Shown in pieces: positions 8,569 through 15,834 of a stretch of 64,000 nt of DNA. Position 1 is the first letter of the stretch. The number at the start of each line of letters is the position of its first letter. Under the pieces are notes generated by a model. That model was not told where the DNA came from and did not search any database. It was given only the letters and a program-made list of their open reading frames with translations. Source of the stretch: RGDT01 sp964630925 (GTDB lineage Bacteria > Planctomycetota > Planctomycetia > Gemmatales > Gemmataceae); assembly GCA_964630925.1 (NCBI GenBank), contig CAZVZK010000002.1, forward strand, positions 62,001 to 126,000, read 5' to 3'. The translations under genes were made by a program, and so were the position numbers.

Positions 8569-11500
8569 ATGACGGCGTTCGTTCTGCTGATGCTCGTCCC
8601 GGCGCAGGCCCCGACCTGGGCGCGTGACGTGCGTCCCTTCCTCTCACGCTACTGCTCCGAGTGCCACTCCGGCCCCGACGCCGAGGCCGGCCTCTCCGTC
8701 GGCACCGTCAAGGCCCTCCTCGAGGGCGGCAAGCGCGGGCCGTCCGTCGTGCCCGGCAAGCCCGACATGGGGCCGCTCGTCCGCATGATCGAGGGCAAGC
8801 TCAAGCCCGTCATGCCGCCCATGAAGGCGCGTCAGCCGTCGCCGGCGGAGGTCGCGAAGGTCCGCGCCTGGGTCGCCGACGGGGCCAAGGAAGGCGCCGG
8901 CGGCAAGGTGGTGCTGCCGCCCGTCGCGCCCAAGGGCAAGCCCGGCTCGCCCGTCCTGGCGTTGGCCATGCGCCCCGACGGCCTGCGCCTCGCCGCCGGC
9001 TCGCGTGGGCGAGCCCTCCTCTTCGACCCCGCCGCGCTGCTCGACGACGGGCACGCCCACGCCGAGGGCCGCGTGACGGCGCTGGCGTATTCGTCGGGCG
9101 GGCGGCTCGCCGTCGCCTCCGGCAGCCCCGGCGAGGTGCGTATCGACGGCAAGGCGGTGTTGAAGGACGACGACGTGGTGCAGGCGCTGGCCTTCTCGCC
9201 CGACGGCAAGCGCCTCGCCGCCGCCGGCTACGGGCGTCTCATCCGCCTGTGGGACGACGGCAAGGCGGGGCACGTCCTCAAGGACCACAGCGATTCCGTG
9301 TACGCCGTCGCGTGGTCGCCCGACGGCAAGCTGCTCGCATCGGGCGGCGCCGACCGCGCCGTCAAGGTGTGGGACGCCGCCACGGGGAACCGGCTGTACA
9401 CGCTGGGCGAATCGACCGACTGGGTGTACGCCGTCGCGTGGGCCCCGGACGGCAAGCACCTCGCCGCGGCGGGCGTGGACCGCAGCATCCGCGTCTGGCG
9501 GGTGGACCGCGGCGGCGGCAAGGTCGTCCACTCCGTCTTCGCCCACGAGGCGCCGGTGCTGCACCTCGCCTACACCCGTGACGGCAAGGCCCTCTTCTCG
9601 CTCGGCGAGGACCGCGTCGCCAAACGCTGGGACGCCGCCACGATGGCCGAGTCGAAGGTGTACGAGGCCCGCAAGGAGTCGCCGCACTCCCTCGCCGTCG
9701 CCCCCGACGGATCGCGGCTGTACGTCGGCCTGCACGACGGCACCCTCGACGCCATCGACGCCGTCACGGGCAAGACGCTCGGCCAGCTCCTGCCGCTCAA
9801 GCCGCGCCCGGCGGGCCGGCGCTTCGCCCCCGTGCCCGAGAAGGAGCCGAACGACTCGCGCGGCTCGGCGCAGGCGGTCACGCTGCCCGCGACCGTCGCC
9901 GGCGCGGCCGATCGCGCGGGCGACATCGACTGGTACGCCCTCGACGTGAAGGCCGGCGACGAGGTCGGCATCCACGCGACGATGCCCGCCGGGTCGAAGT
10001 TCGAGCCGGTGATCACCCTGGCCGACGAGGGCGGCAACGTCCTGGCGGAGAGCGTGGACGGCGTCCTCGGCCACCGCGCCGCGAAGGGGGGCCGCCTGAT
10101 GCTCCGCATCCGCGACCGTGAATACCGCGGCGGCGACGGCTTCTCCTACCGCATCGACATCGGGCCGATCCCGGTCGTCACTTCGGTCTTCCCCCTCGGG
10201 GTGCCGCGCGGCGCGACGACGGAGGTGACGCTCGAAGGCGTCAACCTCGGGGCCGAGCGGACGGTCAAGGTGTCACCGGCCAAGGACGCCGTCCCCGGAC
10301 GCGCCGTGCCGCTCACCGTCGGCGGGCAGACGCCCCTGGGCAAGTCGTCGGTGGTGGTCGGCGAGTTCGCGGAGGTGCGTTCCGGCGACGTGCCGGTGCC
10401 GGGGACGGCCAACGGCGTCCTCGCCAAGCCGGGGGCGTCGGGGCTGTGGAAGTTCACGGCGAAGAAGGGCGAGCGCCTGGTGATCGAGACGCACGCCGCC
10501 CGCCTCGGCTCCCCGCTCGACACCAGCATCGAGATCCTGGGCCCCGAAGGCAGGCCGTTGCCGCGGGCGGTGCTGCGGTCGCTGGCGCGGACGTACTCGG
10601 TGTTCCGCGACCACGACTCCCGGGGCGGCGGCATCCGCATCGAGACGTGGGGCGAGCTGGCGGTCAACGACCACATCCTGGCCGGCAACCAGCTCTTGCG
10701 TATCCGGGCGCTGCCGCGCAACCCGGACGACGACTGCCAGTTCTTCCAGGAGCAGGGGCAGCGGCTGGGGTATCTCGGGACGACGCCGACGTTCGTCAGC
10801 CAGGGGACGGCGATGTACAAGGTCTCCATCCACCCGCCGGGCTCGAAGTTCCCGCCCAACGGCCTGCCGCTGGTGACGCTGTTCTGGCGCAACGACGACG
10901 GCGGCCCCGGCCACGGCGGCGACTCGCGCCTGGCGTTCGACCCGCCTGCGGACGGCGTGTATCAGGTGCGGGTGACGGACGCGCGCGGCGAGGGCGGCCC
11001 GGCGCACGCCTACCGCCTGACGATCCGCCCGCCGCGCCCCGACTTCAGCGTGTCGTTCAAGCCCACGTCACCGGCGCCCGAGCCGGGCGGGGCGGTGCCG
11101 GTGGACATCGACATCCGCCGCATCGACGATTTCGACGGCCCCGTCGATGTGGAGCTGCGAGGCCTGCCGGCCGGCGTCACGGCGCCGAAGTCCAACATCG
11201 GCAACCTGGACAATGGGACGAGCATCGCCCTGTACGCCGAGAAGGGGGCCACGATGCCGCCCGGGGCCAAGCCGCCGGCGCTGTCGGTGGTGGCCAAGGC
11301 CGTGATCGGCGGCAAGGCCGTCGAGCGGACGGCGGCGGGCGGCGTGGTCACGCTGACGAAGGGCGGCGACCTGGCGACATCCACGGAGCAATCGGAGGTG
11401 ACGGTCACGCCGGGCGGCGAGGCGAAGATCACCGCCGTGATCGAGCGGCGCAACGGCTTCACGGGCCGGGTGCCGCTGGACGTGCGCGGCCTGCCGCACG

Positions 11501-11694
11501 GGGTGCGTGTGCTGGACGTGGGGCTGAACGGCATCCTCGTCATCCCCGGCGAGACAAAGCGGACCTTCGTCCTCTATTGCGAGCCCTGGGTCAAGCCGAC
11601 GGAGCATCCGATCGTGGTGTTCTCGCGGCGGGAGGGCAAACCCGGCGAGTTCGCGGCGAAGTCGGTGCTGCTGAAGATCGCGCCGGCGAAGTGA
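8569..11694 (+). CDS. Secreted cytochrome c / WD40 / PPC-domain protein
   Basis: A 1041-aa protein. After a short hydrophobic N-terminus, residues 20-105 match the planctomycete cytochrome-c-like domain with a haem motif CSECH (29-33) and a later Met-Pro-Pro-Met (VMPPMKA), a candidate axial-ligand region. Residues about 120-400 contain WD40 repeats (VAWSPDGKLLASGGADRAV, RVWRVD). Around 425-510 is a PPC-type domain starting EKEPNDSRGSAQ. The remainder contains Ig-like/bacterial pre-peptidase-style sandwiches. This domain order is common in planctomycetes, where such proteins are thought to sit in the periplasm or on the cell surface; a specific role is unknown. Own promoter and probably monocistronic. 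Confidence 0.85.
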   Translation: MTAFVLLMLVPAQAPTWARDVRPFLSRYCSECHSGPDAEAGLSVGTVKALLEGGKRGPSVVPGKPDMGPLVRMIEGKLKPVMPPMKARQPSPAEVAKVRAWVADGAKEGAGGKVVLPPVAPKGKPGSPVLALAMRPDGLRLAAGSRGRALLFDPAALLDDGHAHAEGRVTALAYSSGGRLAVASGSPGEVRIDGKAVLKDDDVVQALAFSPDGKRLAAAGYGRLIRLWDDGKAGHVLKDHSDSVYAVAWSPDGKLLASGGADRAVKVWDAATGNRLYTLGESTDWVYAVAWAPDGKHLAAAGVDRSIRVWRVDRGGGKVVHSVFAHEAPVLHLAYTRDGKALFSLGEDRVAKRWDAATMAESKVYEARKESPHSLAVAPDGSRLYVGLHDGTLDAIDAVTGKTLGQLLPLKPRPAGRRFAPVPEKEPNDSRGSAQAVTLPATVAGAADRAGDIDWYALDVKAGDEVGIHATMPAGSKFEPVITLADEGGNVLAESVDGVLGHRAAKGGRLMLRIRDREYRGGDGFSYRIDIGPIPVVTSVFPLGVPRGATTEVTLEGVNLGAERTVKVSPAKDAVPGRAVPLTVGGQTPLGKSSVVVGEFAEVRSGDVPVPGTANGVLAKPGASGLWKFTAKKGERLVIETHAARLGSPLDTSIEILGPEGRPLPRAVLRSLARTYSVFRDHDSRGGGIRIETWGELAVNDHILAGNQLLRIRALPRNPDDDCQFFQEQGQRLGYLGTTPTFVSQGTAMYKVSIHPPGSKFPPNGLPLVTLFWRNDDGGPGHGGDSRLAFDPPADGVYQVRVTDARGEGGPAHAYRLTIRPPRPDFSVSFKPTSPAPEPGGAVPVDIDIRRIDDFDGPVDVELRGLPAGVTAPKSNIGNLDNGTSIALYAEKGATMPPGAKPPALSVVAKAVIGGKAVERTAAGGVVTLTKGGDLATSTEQSEVTVTPGGEAKITAVIERRNGFTGRVPLDVRGLPHGVRVLDVGLNGILVIPGETKRTFVLYCEPWVKPTEHPIVVFSRREGKPGEFAAKSVLLKIAPAK

Positions 11695-11698
11695 GCGT

Positions 11699-11725
11699 TT
11701 GGATCCCGCGGCGCGGTGTTATAAT
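11699..11725 (+). promoter_or_regulatory. Promoter of the toxin-antitoxin-like pair
   Basis: A perfect TATAAT at 11720-11725, rare in this composition, with TTGGAT at 11699-11704 (spacer 15, short). The -10 ends 21 bases before the ATG at 11747. Confidence 0.55.
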
Positions 11726-11746
11726 GTCAGGGCAAAAGGCTGTGCG

Positions 11747-12013
11747 ATGGCGTACACCTCGATCATCTGGGATCTCGACGATGACGAGGAAGGCAACGTC
11801 CACCATTGCGCCGAACATGGCGTCACGAAGGAAGAGATCGAAGAGGTGTTTGAGAACGCCACGGACGCCGACATCAGCCGCTCCTCAGGCCGCCCCGTCG
11901 TGTTCGGCGATACCAGCACCGGCAAGCATCTGATGGTGGTGTACGAGGAGATCGACGCCGACACGGTCTATCCGGTGACGGCCTACGAAGTCCCCAGGAG
12001 GGCAGGGCCATGA
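11747..12013 (+). CDS. BrnT/DUF4258-like putative toxin
   Basis: An 88-aa protein beginning with a short strand (IIWDLDDDEEGN), then HHCAEHGVTKEEIEEVF, a mid-protein SRSSGRPVVFGDTSTG and the strand pair LMVVYEEIDADTVYPVTAYEV. This order (strand, helix with a HGVT/S motif, G-R, then VVY and terminal strand) resembles BrnT and DUF4258 RelE-fold ribonuclease toxins, though the family name is a judgement from pattern. The start chosen is the ATG at 11747, 21 bases after a TATAAT; longer frames lack sense. It overlaps the next gene by 4 bases (ATGA), typical for a toxin-antitoxin pair. Confidence 0.65.
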   Translation: MAYTSIIWDLDDDEEGNVHHCAEHGVTKEEIEEVFENATDADISRSSGRPVVFGDTSTGKHLMVVYEEIDADTVYPVTAYEVPRRAGP

Positions 12014-12357
12014 AGCGAATCATCCGTGATCGGAAACTCGACCCTGCCGAGGCGGCGAAATACAAAGCCATCCGCGAACAGGTCGCGGAGGAATTGCCGG
12101 AGCTCATCGCCCGCCACCACGAGCGCACGGGCGGCTCGGGCCAGCTCTTGAGCGGGTTGCTCGCTCAGCTCAAGGCCGCCCGTGAGGCGAAGGGCCTGAG
12201 CCTCGCCGACGTGGCCGGGCGGGCAGGCATGGACGGGGCGGCGCTGGCGAAACTGGAGGCGGGGCAGCAGGCGGATCCGGCCGTGGAGACGCTGGCACGA
12301 TACGCCGAGGCCGTCGGCAAGCGCCTCGTTGTCACGTTGGCAGATGCGGTGGCGTGA
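12010..12357 (+). CDS. XRE-family HTH protein, putative antitoxin
   Basis: A 115-aa protein. The N-terminal 50 residues are charged and helical, and residues about 54-108 form an XRE/Cro helix-turn-helix (LKAAREAKGLSLADVAGRAG, then LAKLEAGQQADPAVETLARYA). Start and preceding stop overlap (ATGA), so it is translationally coupled to the RelE-fold-like gene. By analogy with HigBA-type modules the second gene would neutralise the first and repress the shared promoter. Pairing inferred from context. Confidence 0.7.
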   Translation: MKRIIRDRKLDPAEAAKYKAIREQVAEELPELIARHHERTGGSGQLLSGLLAQLKAAREAKGLSLADVAGRAGMDGAALAKLEAGQQADPAVETLARYAEAVGKRLVVTLADAVA

Positions 12358-12367
12358 GCGGTTAGGG

Positions 12368-13036
12368 TCACCGGCTCGGCGTCGTCGGCTCCGGCGGACG
12401 CGGCAGGGTCAGAGGCACGCGGAACTCGAACGGCTCCGGCACGTTGGTCCTGACGTACGGCACCGGCTTCGCCCGCTCCGGCATCACCCCGGTCAGCACG
12501 CTCTCGCCGGACGCCTCCGCCGTCGGGTCGTCCAGAGGCACCCGGTCCGTCGGCCTCTCGGCCAGGTACGGCAGAGGGGGCGGGATGACGGGGTGCTCCG
12601 ACTCCTCGCGTGTCTTACCCAGCGTGCCGAACGCCTCGCGGCCCGGAAGCAGCGGCTCGCCGAAGCCCTCGTCCACCGGGGCCGGGACGACCACGCGCGG
12701 ACGCAGGACACGCTTCACCGCCGGCCCCATCTTCGGCGTCGGCGCCGGCATCTCCGGCAGGGTCGGGTCGAGCCCCGCCAGCGCCGGCGGCGGCGCGGGT
12801 GGCGGGGCGGGCCGCGTGGGGTTGTCGAGGCGCCCCGGACGCTGCACCGGCGTCAGCGCCGAGGAGAGCAGCTTGCCGGCCGCGTCGGACGGCAGCTTGA
12901 ACGGCTCGCCCTTCTCGTCCTTCGCCGGCGGCTTCTCGCCCTTCGTCTCCGGCTCTTCCGACGGCGCCGTCCGCGCCCCGACGGCACACCCGATCACGCA
13001 GGCCGCCACGATGACCATCACGCCGCGAATCGACAT
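12368..13036 (-). CDS. Proline-rich putative lipoprotein
   Basis: A 222-aa protein with an N-terminal hydrophobic segment ending VIGC (residues 13-16), a plausible lipobox. The mature part is rich in Pro, Glu and Lys (PPAKDEKGEP, PAPPPAPPPALAGL) and likely disordered, with no known domain. A GGGAGGCGGG site precedes the ATG. It lies on the opposite strand to the HTH gene, only 10 bases from its stop, and 60 bases downstream of the YdjY-like gene, with which it may be co-transcribed. Confidence 0.65.
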   Translation of the reverse strand: MSIRGVMVIVAACVIGCAVGARTAPSEEPETKGEKPPAKDEKGEPFKLPSDAAGKLLSSALTPVQRPGRLDNPTRPAPPPAPPPALAGLDPTLPEMPAPTPKMGPAVKRVLRPRVVVPAPVDEGFGEPLLPGREAFGTLGKTREESEHPVIPPPLPYLAERPTDRVPLDDPTAEASGESVLTGVMPERAKPVPYVRTNVPEPFEFRVPLTLPRPPEPTTPSR

Positions 13037-13055
13037 GGCCCGCCTCCCGATGCTT

Positions 13056-13085
13056 CTGGCTGTTGCTGGCTGTCGCTGGCTGTTG
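13056..13085. repeat. 10-bp tandem repeat x3
   Basis: Units ctggctgttg, ctggctgtcg, ctggctgttg, then a degenerate fourth to 13095. It fills the gap between two minus-strand genes. Its core ctggctgt also occurs in the repeats near 36910-37145 and 39674-39716. Confidence 0.7.
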
Positions 13086-13096
13086 CCGGCCGTCAG

Positions 13097-13750
13097 CTAC
13101 TTGGGGACGACGATGACGAGGTTGACGACGGTGCCGACCTTCGGCAGGCGGTCGTTGACCTCGAGCTTGACGTACTTCTCGTCCGCGAGGCTCAGGCTCG
13201 ACTGGAACACCGTGTCCGGCGTCACCGGGAAGATGGCCGCCAGCGTCCCGGAGGCGTCGGCGCCATACACCTCCGGCTTGGCCGGGTCCGGCTTGGACAT
13301 GGCCGACCCGGTGAACAGCCACTTCACCTTCGGCATCGGCTTGCCCGTCTTCTTGTCCACGAGGAACCGCTCCACCGGCACGCGCGTCCCGGCCTTGCCC
13401 GGCGAGGTCTCGATGAACAACTTGACCTCCGGCCCCTCCTGCTTGTCCTCCGCCGTCTTGGCCGGCTTCCCCGGCTTCAGCCCCATGTCCACGAGCGCCT
13501 TGTGAACGTCGCTCGGCTTGCAGTCGAAGGTCACCACCGTCTCGTGGGCCTTCTTGCCACGCGGATAGGGGAAGGTGGCGATCACCTCGACGGGGTAGAT
13601 GATATCCTTGAACGCCTTGTCCTCGATCTTGCGCGGCGCGATCTTCGCCGGCACGATGATGGTGCCCTTGTCCTTGTCCACGATGATCGCCTGCCCGAGC
13701 GCGGCGCCGGGCAGCACAAGGGCGGCGAGGATGACGAGCGGACGGTTCAT
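13097..13750 (-). CDS. Secreted YdjY-domain protein
   Basis: A 217-aa protein with a signal peptide (MNRPLVILAALVLPGAALGQ). The body matches the YdjY pattern: IEVIATFPYPRGKKAHETVV is close to the family's sequence, then VTFDCKPSDVHKALVDMGLKPG and GPEVKLFIE. YdjY proteins are exported and of unknown function, with E. coli YdjY linked to iron-sulfur proteins by annotation only. Here the motif CKPSDVHKAL is intact but the Cys-rich cluster binding region is absent. The start is the ATG at the signal peptide; longer frames upstream overlap the PQQ gene. Eleven bases separate it from that gene, so they are likely co-transcribed. Confidence 0.8.
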   Translation of the reverse strand: MNRPLVILAALVLPGAALGQAIIVDKDKGTIIVPAKIAPRKIEDKAFKDIIYPVEVIATFPYPRGKKAHETVVTFDCKPSDVHKALVDMGLKPGKPAKTAEDKQEGPEVKLFIETSPGKAGTRVPVERFLVDKKTGKPMPKVKWLFTGSAMSKPDPAKPEVYGADASGTLAAIFPVTPDTVFQSSLSLADEKYVKLEVNDRLPKVGTVVNLVIVVPK

Positions 13751-13761
13751 GGAGCACCCCT

Positions 13762-15162
13762 TCACTTGTCGCCGATGCAGACGATGGCCGTCGGCTTGCC
13801 GTTGTGTTCGCCCGCGATGTTGCACGTCGCGACGTAGAGACGCCCCTCGTGGGCCACCGGGCCGGCGTAGACCATGCCCGGCGACGCCACGTCCGGGGAG
13901 GCCCCGAGGTCGAGCTTCCAGCGCGACGCGCCCGTCTTGAGGTTCAGAGCGTGGACGACGCCCTTGAGGTCCGCCACGTACACCGTATCGGCGGCGACGG
14001 AGGGCGGGGCGAAGAACGGCTCTCCCGTCGGGGCGGTCCAGCGCAGGATGCCCTTGTCGAGCGAGTACGCCCGCACCTTGCCGTCCGTGCAGGTGACGAC
14101 GGCGGTGTCCTTCGTCAGGGCGGCGCATGACACCACGCCGCCGTCGAGCAACTTACGCCACCTCGGCTTACCCGTCGCCAGCTCGAACGCCGCCACGATC
14201 CCCTTGGCCCCCTTGAGGGCCGCCGGGTCGTAGCCGATGCTGCTGCCCGTCACGACCACGGTGTCGCCCTGGACGGACGGCCCCCCCCACGGGTTGATCG
14301 CCAGGGGCGCGTTCCAGACCTCCTTGCCGTCCTTCGCGTCGAGGCAGTACAGCGCCCGGCTGCCCTCCTTCTCCTTGTCGAGGAAGGCGGACGCCACCAG
14401 CACCTTGCCGCCGACGACGGCGACGGGGGCGTCCACGTGCCACTTGCCCTTGCCGGCCTGCCAGGAGATGGCCGGGACGGCGCGGGGCAGGTCGCGGTCC
14501 GTGGGCGGGACGGCGAAGGGGTCCTTCTTGGCCCGAGCGTCCTCGTACTTCTTCTGGAGGTCCTTGCGCTTCCCCTCGATGGCCTTCGCGATCTCGGCCG
14601 GCGTCATGTCCTTGCCGTCGAGTTTGAGCTTCGACGGGTCCACGCACAGGACGCCCGCCGCCCCGCCGCCGAGATACACCAGCCCGCCGGCGACGGTGGG
14701 CGAGCCCTCCAGGTGGACGAGGTCGCCCTCGACCTTCAGCTGCCACAGGAGGGTGCCCGCGGCGGCGTCCATGCCGTAGAGCGACGCGCCGTTGGTCTGG
14801 TGCATCCCCTCGCCGAAGATCAGCGTGCCGCCGAGCAACGCCGGCGACGACACGGTGGGCAATTCCAGAAGCGGTGAGCCCTTGCTCCACACGGCGCGGC
14901 TCCTGGGCGAGGCGGCGGTGTCGAGGGCGTAGAACGTCGGCGTGTTGACGAAGCCGAGGCCGGAGGCGTAGAGACGCCCGGCCGCGGGGACGGGCGAGGC
15001 GACGAAATGCTCCTTGGCCTTCATGACCCACAGCACCTTGGCGGACGCCGGGCCGGCCTTGCCGTCGGAGCCGGAGCGCTGCGGGTCGGCGCGGTAGGTG
15101 GCCCAGTCGGCGGCCATCGTCGCCGTCAGGAGGGCCAGGATCGTCGCGGATCGGTAAATCAT
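13762..15162 (-). CDS. Secreted PQQ-like beta-propeller protein
   Basis: A 466-aa protein with a signal peptide (about residues 1-18), followed by WATYRADPQRSGSDGKAGPA, a start typical of planctomycete PQQ-repeat proteins. Repeating units such as LYGMDAAAGTLLWQLK, LYCLDAKDGKEVWNAPL and VHALNLKTGASRWKLDL define a seven- or eight-bladed propeller of the BamB/quinoprotein-like type. A Lys-rich insert (KAIEGKRKDLQKKYEDARAK) interrupts it. Enzyme residues for quinone cofactors were not looked for systematically, so whether it is catalytic or a scaffold is open. The REP/RAYT element sits just upstream of the start. Confidence 0.8.
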   Translation of the reverse strand: MIYRSATILALLTATMAADWATYRADPQRSGSDGKAGPASAKVLWVMKAKEHFVASPVPAAGRLYASGLGFVNTPTFYALDTAASPRSRAVWSKGSPLLELPTVSSPALLGGTLIFGEGMHQTNGASLYGMDAAAGTLLWQLKVEGDLVHLEGSPTVAGGLVYLGGGAAGVLCVDPSKLKLDGKDMTPAEIAKAIEGKRKDLQKKYEDARAKKDPFAVPPTDRDLPRAVPAISWQAGKGKWHVDAPVAVVGGKVLVASAFLDKEKEGSRALYCLDAKDGKEVWNAPLAINPWGGPSVQGDTVVVTGSSIGYDPAALKGAKGIVAAFELATGKPRWRKLLDGGVVSCAALTKDTAVVTCTDGKVRAYSLDKGILRWTAPTGEPFFAPPSVAADTVYVADLKGVVHALNLKTGASRWKLDLGASPDVASPGMVYAGPVAHEGRLYVATCNIAGEHNGKPTAIVCIGDK

Positions 15163-15178
15163 GTTGCCTCACCCGGAT

Positions 15179-15236
15179 CCCCGCCCTCAAGGGCGGGTCT
15201 ACAAACCCAAGCCCCGTGAACGGGGCTGAAGACAGG
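15179..15236. repeat. Left REP-like block
   Basis: Two hairpins: ccgccct-ca-agggcgg (7-bp stem) and agccccgt-ga-acggggct (8-bp stem), followed by gaagacagg. It is the inverted counterpart of 15775-15833. Confidence 0.85.
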
Positions 15237-15256
15237 GGCGCATGACTCGCGTCGAG

Positions 15257-15727
15257 TTACGGTAAGACCAACGCCGCGCCCTCCCGCACAGGGGCTGCGG
15301 CGGGCTCATCATCCTCATCGGTGCGCTCCAGCCGCTCCTCCGCCGTGCCCACCGCGTGGTGCTGTTTCTGGTTCAGGATATAGGCAACAACCCAGTCCAT
15401 CGCCCGTGTGCCGAAGCTCACCACCCCGTAGCCGCGCTGCCATGCGAAATCCCGTGCCGTGAAGGCCTCGTTGAGCGAGTGCGACGAAGCGCCCTTGATC
15501 TGCCCGACGAAGGTGGCCGGCGTGAGCGTGGGCGGCACCGTCACGGCGATGTGGATGTGATTCTCCGTCCCGCCGACGGCGCGGACGATCACCCCCTTCG
15601 TCTCCAACGCCTTCTGCGTGACGAGCTGGTGGGCCTCGACCTCCAGCTCGGGCACGAGCAGCGGCGCGCTGAGCTTCGTGTGCCAGACGAAGTGCAGATG
15701 GATCTCGCTGTAGTAGGCGCGGGACAT
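15257..15727 (-). CDS. IS200-like REP-associated tyrosine transposase (RAYT)
   Basis: A 156-aa Y1-type HUH transposase. The HUH metal site is H57-I-H59 in NHIHIAV, and the candidate catalytic Tyr is Y116 in AYILNQKQHH. Typical spacing also shows in FAWQRGYGVVSF (about 94-105). TnpA/RAYT enzymes cut single-stranded DNA at hairpin-forming ends. No separate TnpB gene is present, and the flanking hairpins fit a RAYT. The C-terminus (about 125-156) is an acidic tail, often variable. The start is the ATG at 15727. The sequence looks intact, so it may be active, and a distant related hairpin copy at 36952-37049 suggests mobilisation in trans. Confidence 0.85.
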   Translation of the reverse strand: MSRAYYSEIHLHFVWHTKLSAPLLVPELEVEAHQLVTQKALETKGVIVRAVGGTENHIHIAVTVPPTLTPATFVGQIKGASSHSLNEAFTARDFAWQRGYGVVSFGTRAMDWVVAYILNQKQHHAVGTAEERLERTDEDDEPAAAPVREGAALVLP

Positions 15728-15774
15728 GGATCACCCCCCCAACACGCACCGATTCCCAGGCGTCCGGCCGTTCA

Positions 15775-15833
15775 CCTGTCTTCAGCCCGGTTTACCGGGC
15801 TTGGGTTTGTAGACCCGCCCTTGAGGGCGGGGC
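15775..15833. repeat. Right REP-like block
   Basis: The hairpins are agcccggt-tt-accgggct (8-bp stem) and cccgccct-tg-agggcggg (8-bp stem), separated by tgggtttgtaga. Compensating base differences from the left block keep the stems paired, pointing to selection on structure. Confidence 0.85.
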
Positions 15834-15834
15834 T

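Larger units (their letters stand above)
15179..15833 (-). mobile_element. RAYT element bounded by inverted REP-like hairpins
   Basis: A single transposase gene flanked by two near-identical inverted hairpin blocks (15179-15236 and 15775-15833). Each block has two palindromes, one around ccgccctcaagggcgg-type sequence and one around agcc(c)cgg..ccgggct-type sequence, separated by a conserved tctacaaaccca. The right block ends just before the stop codon of the neighbouring FG-GAP gene, and the left block begins 16 bases upstream of the PQQ gene start. Confidence 0.8.
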
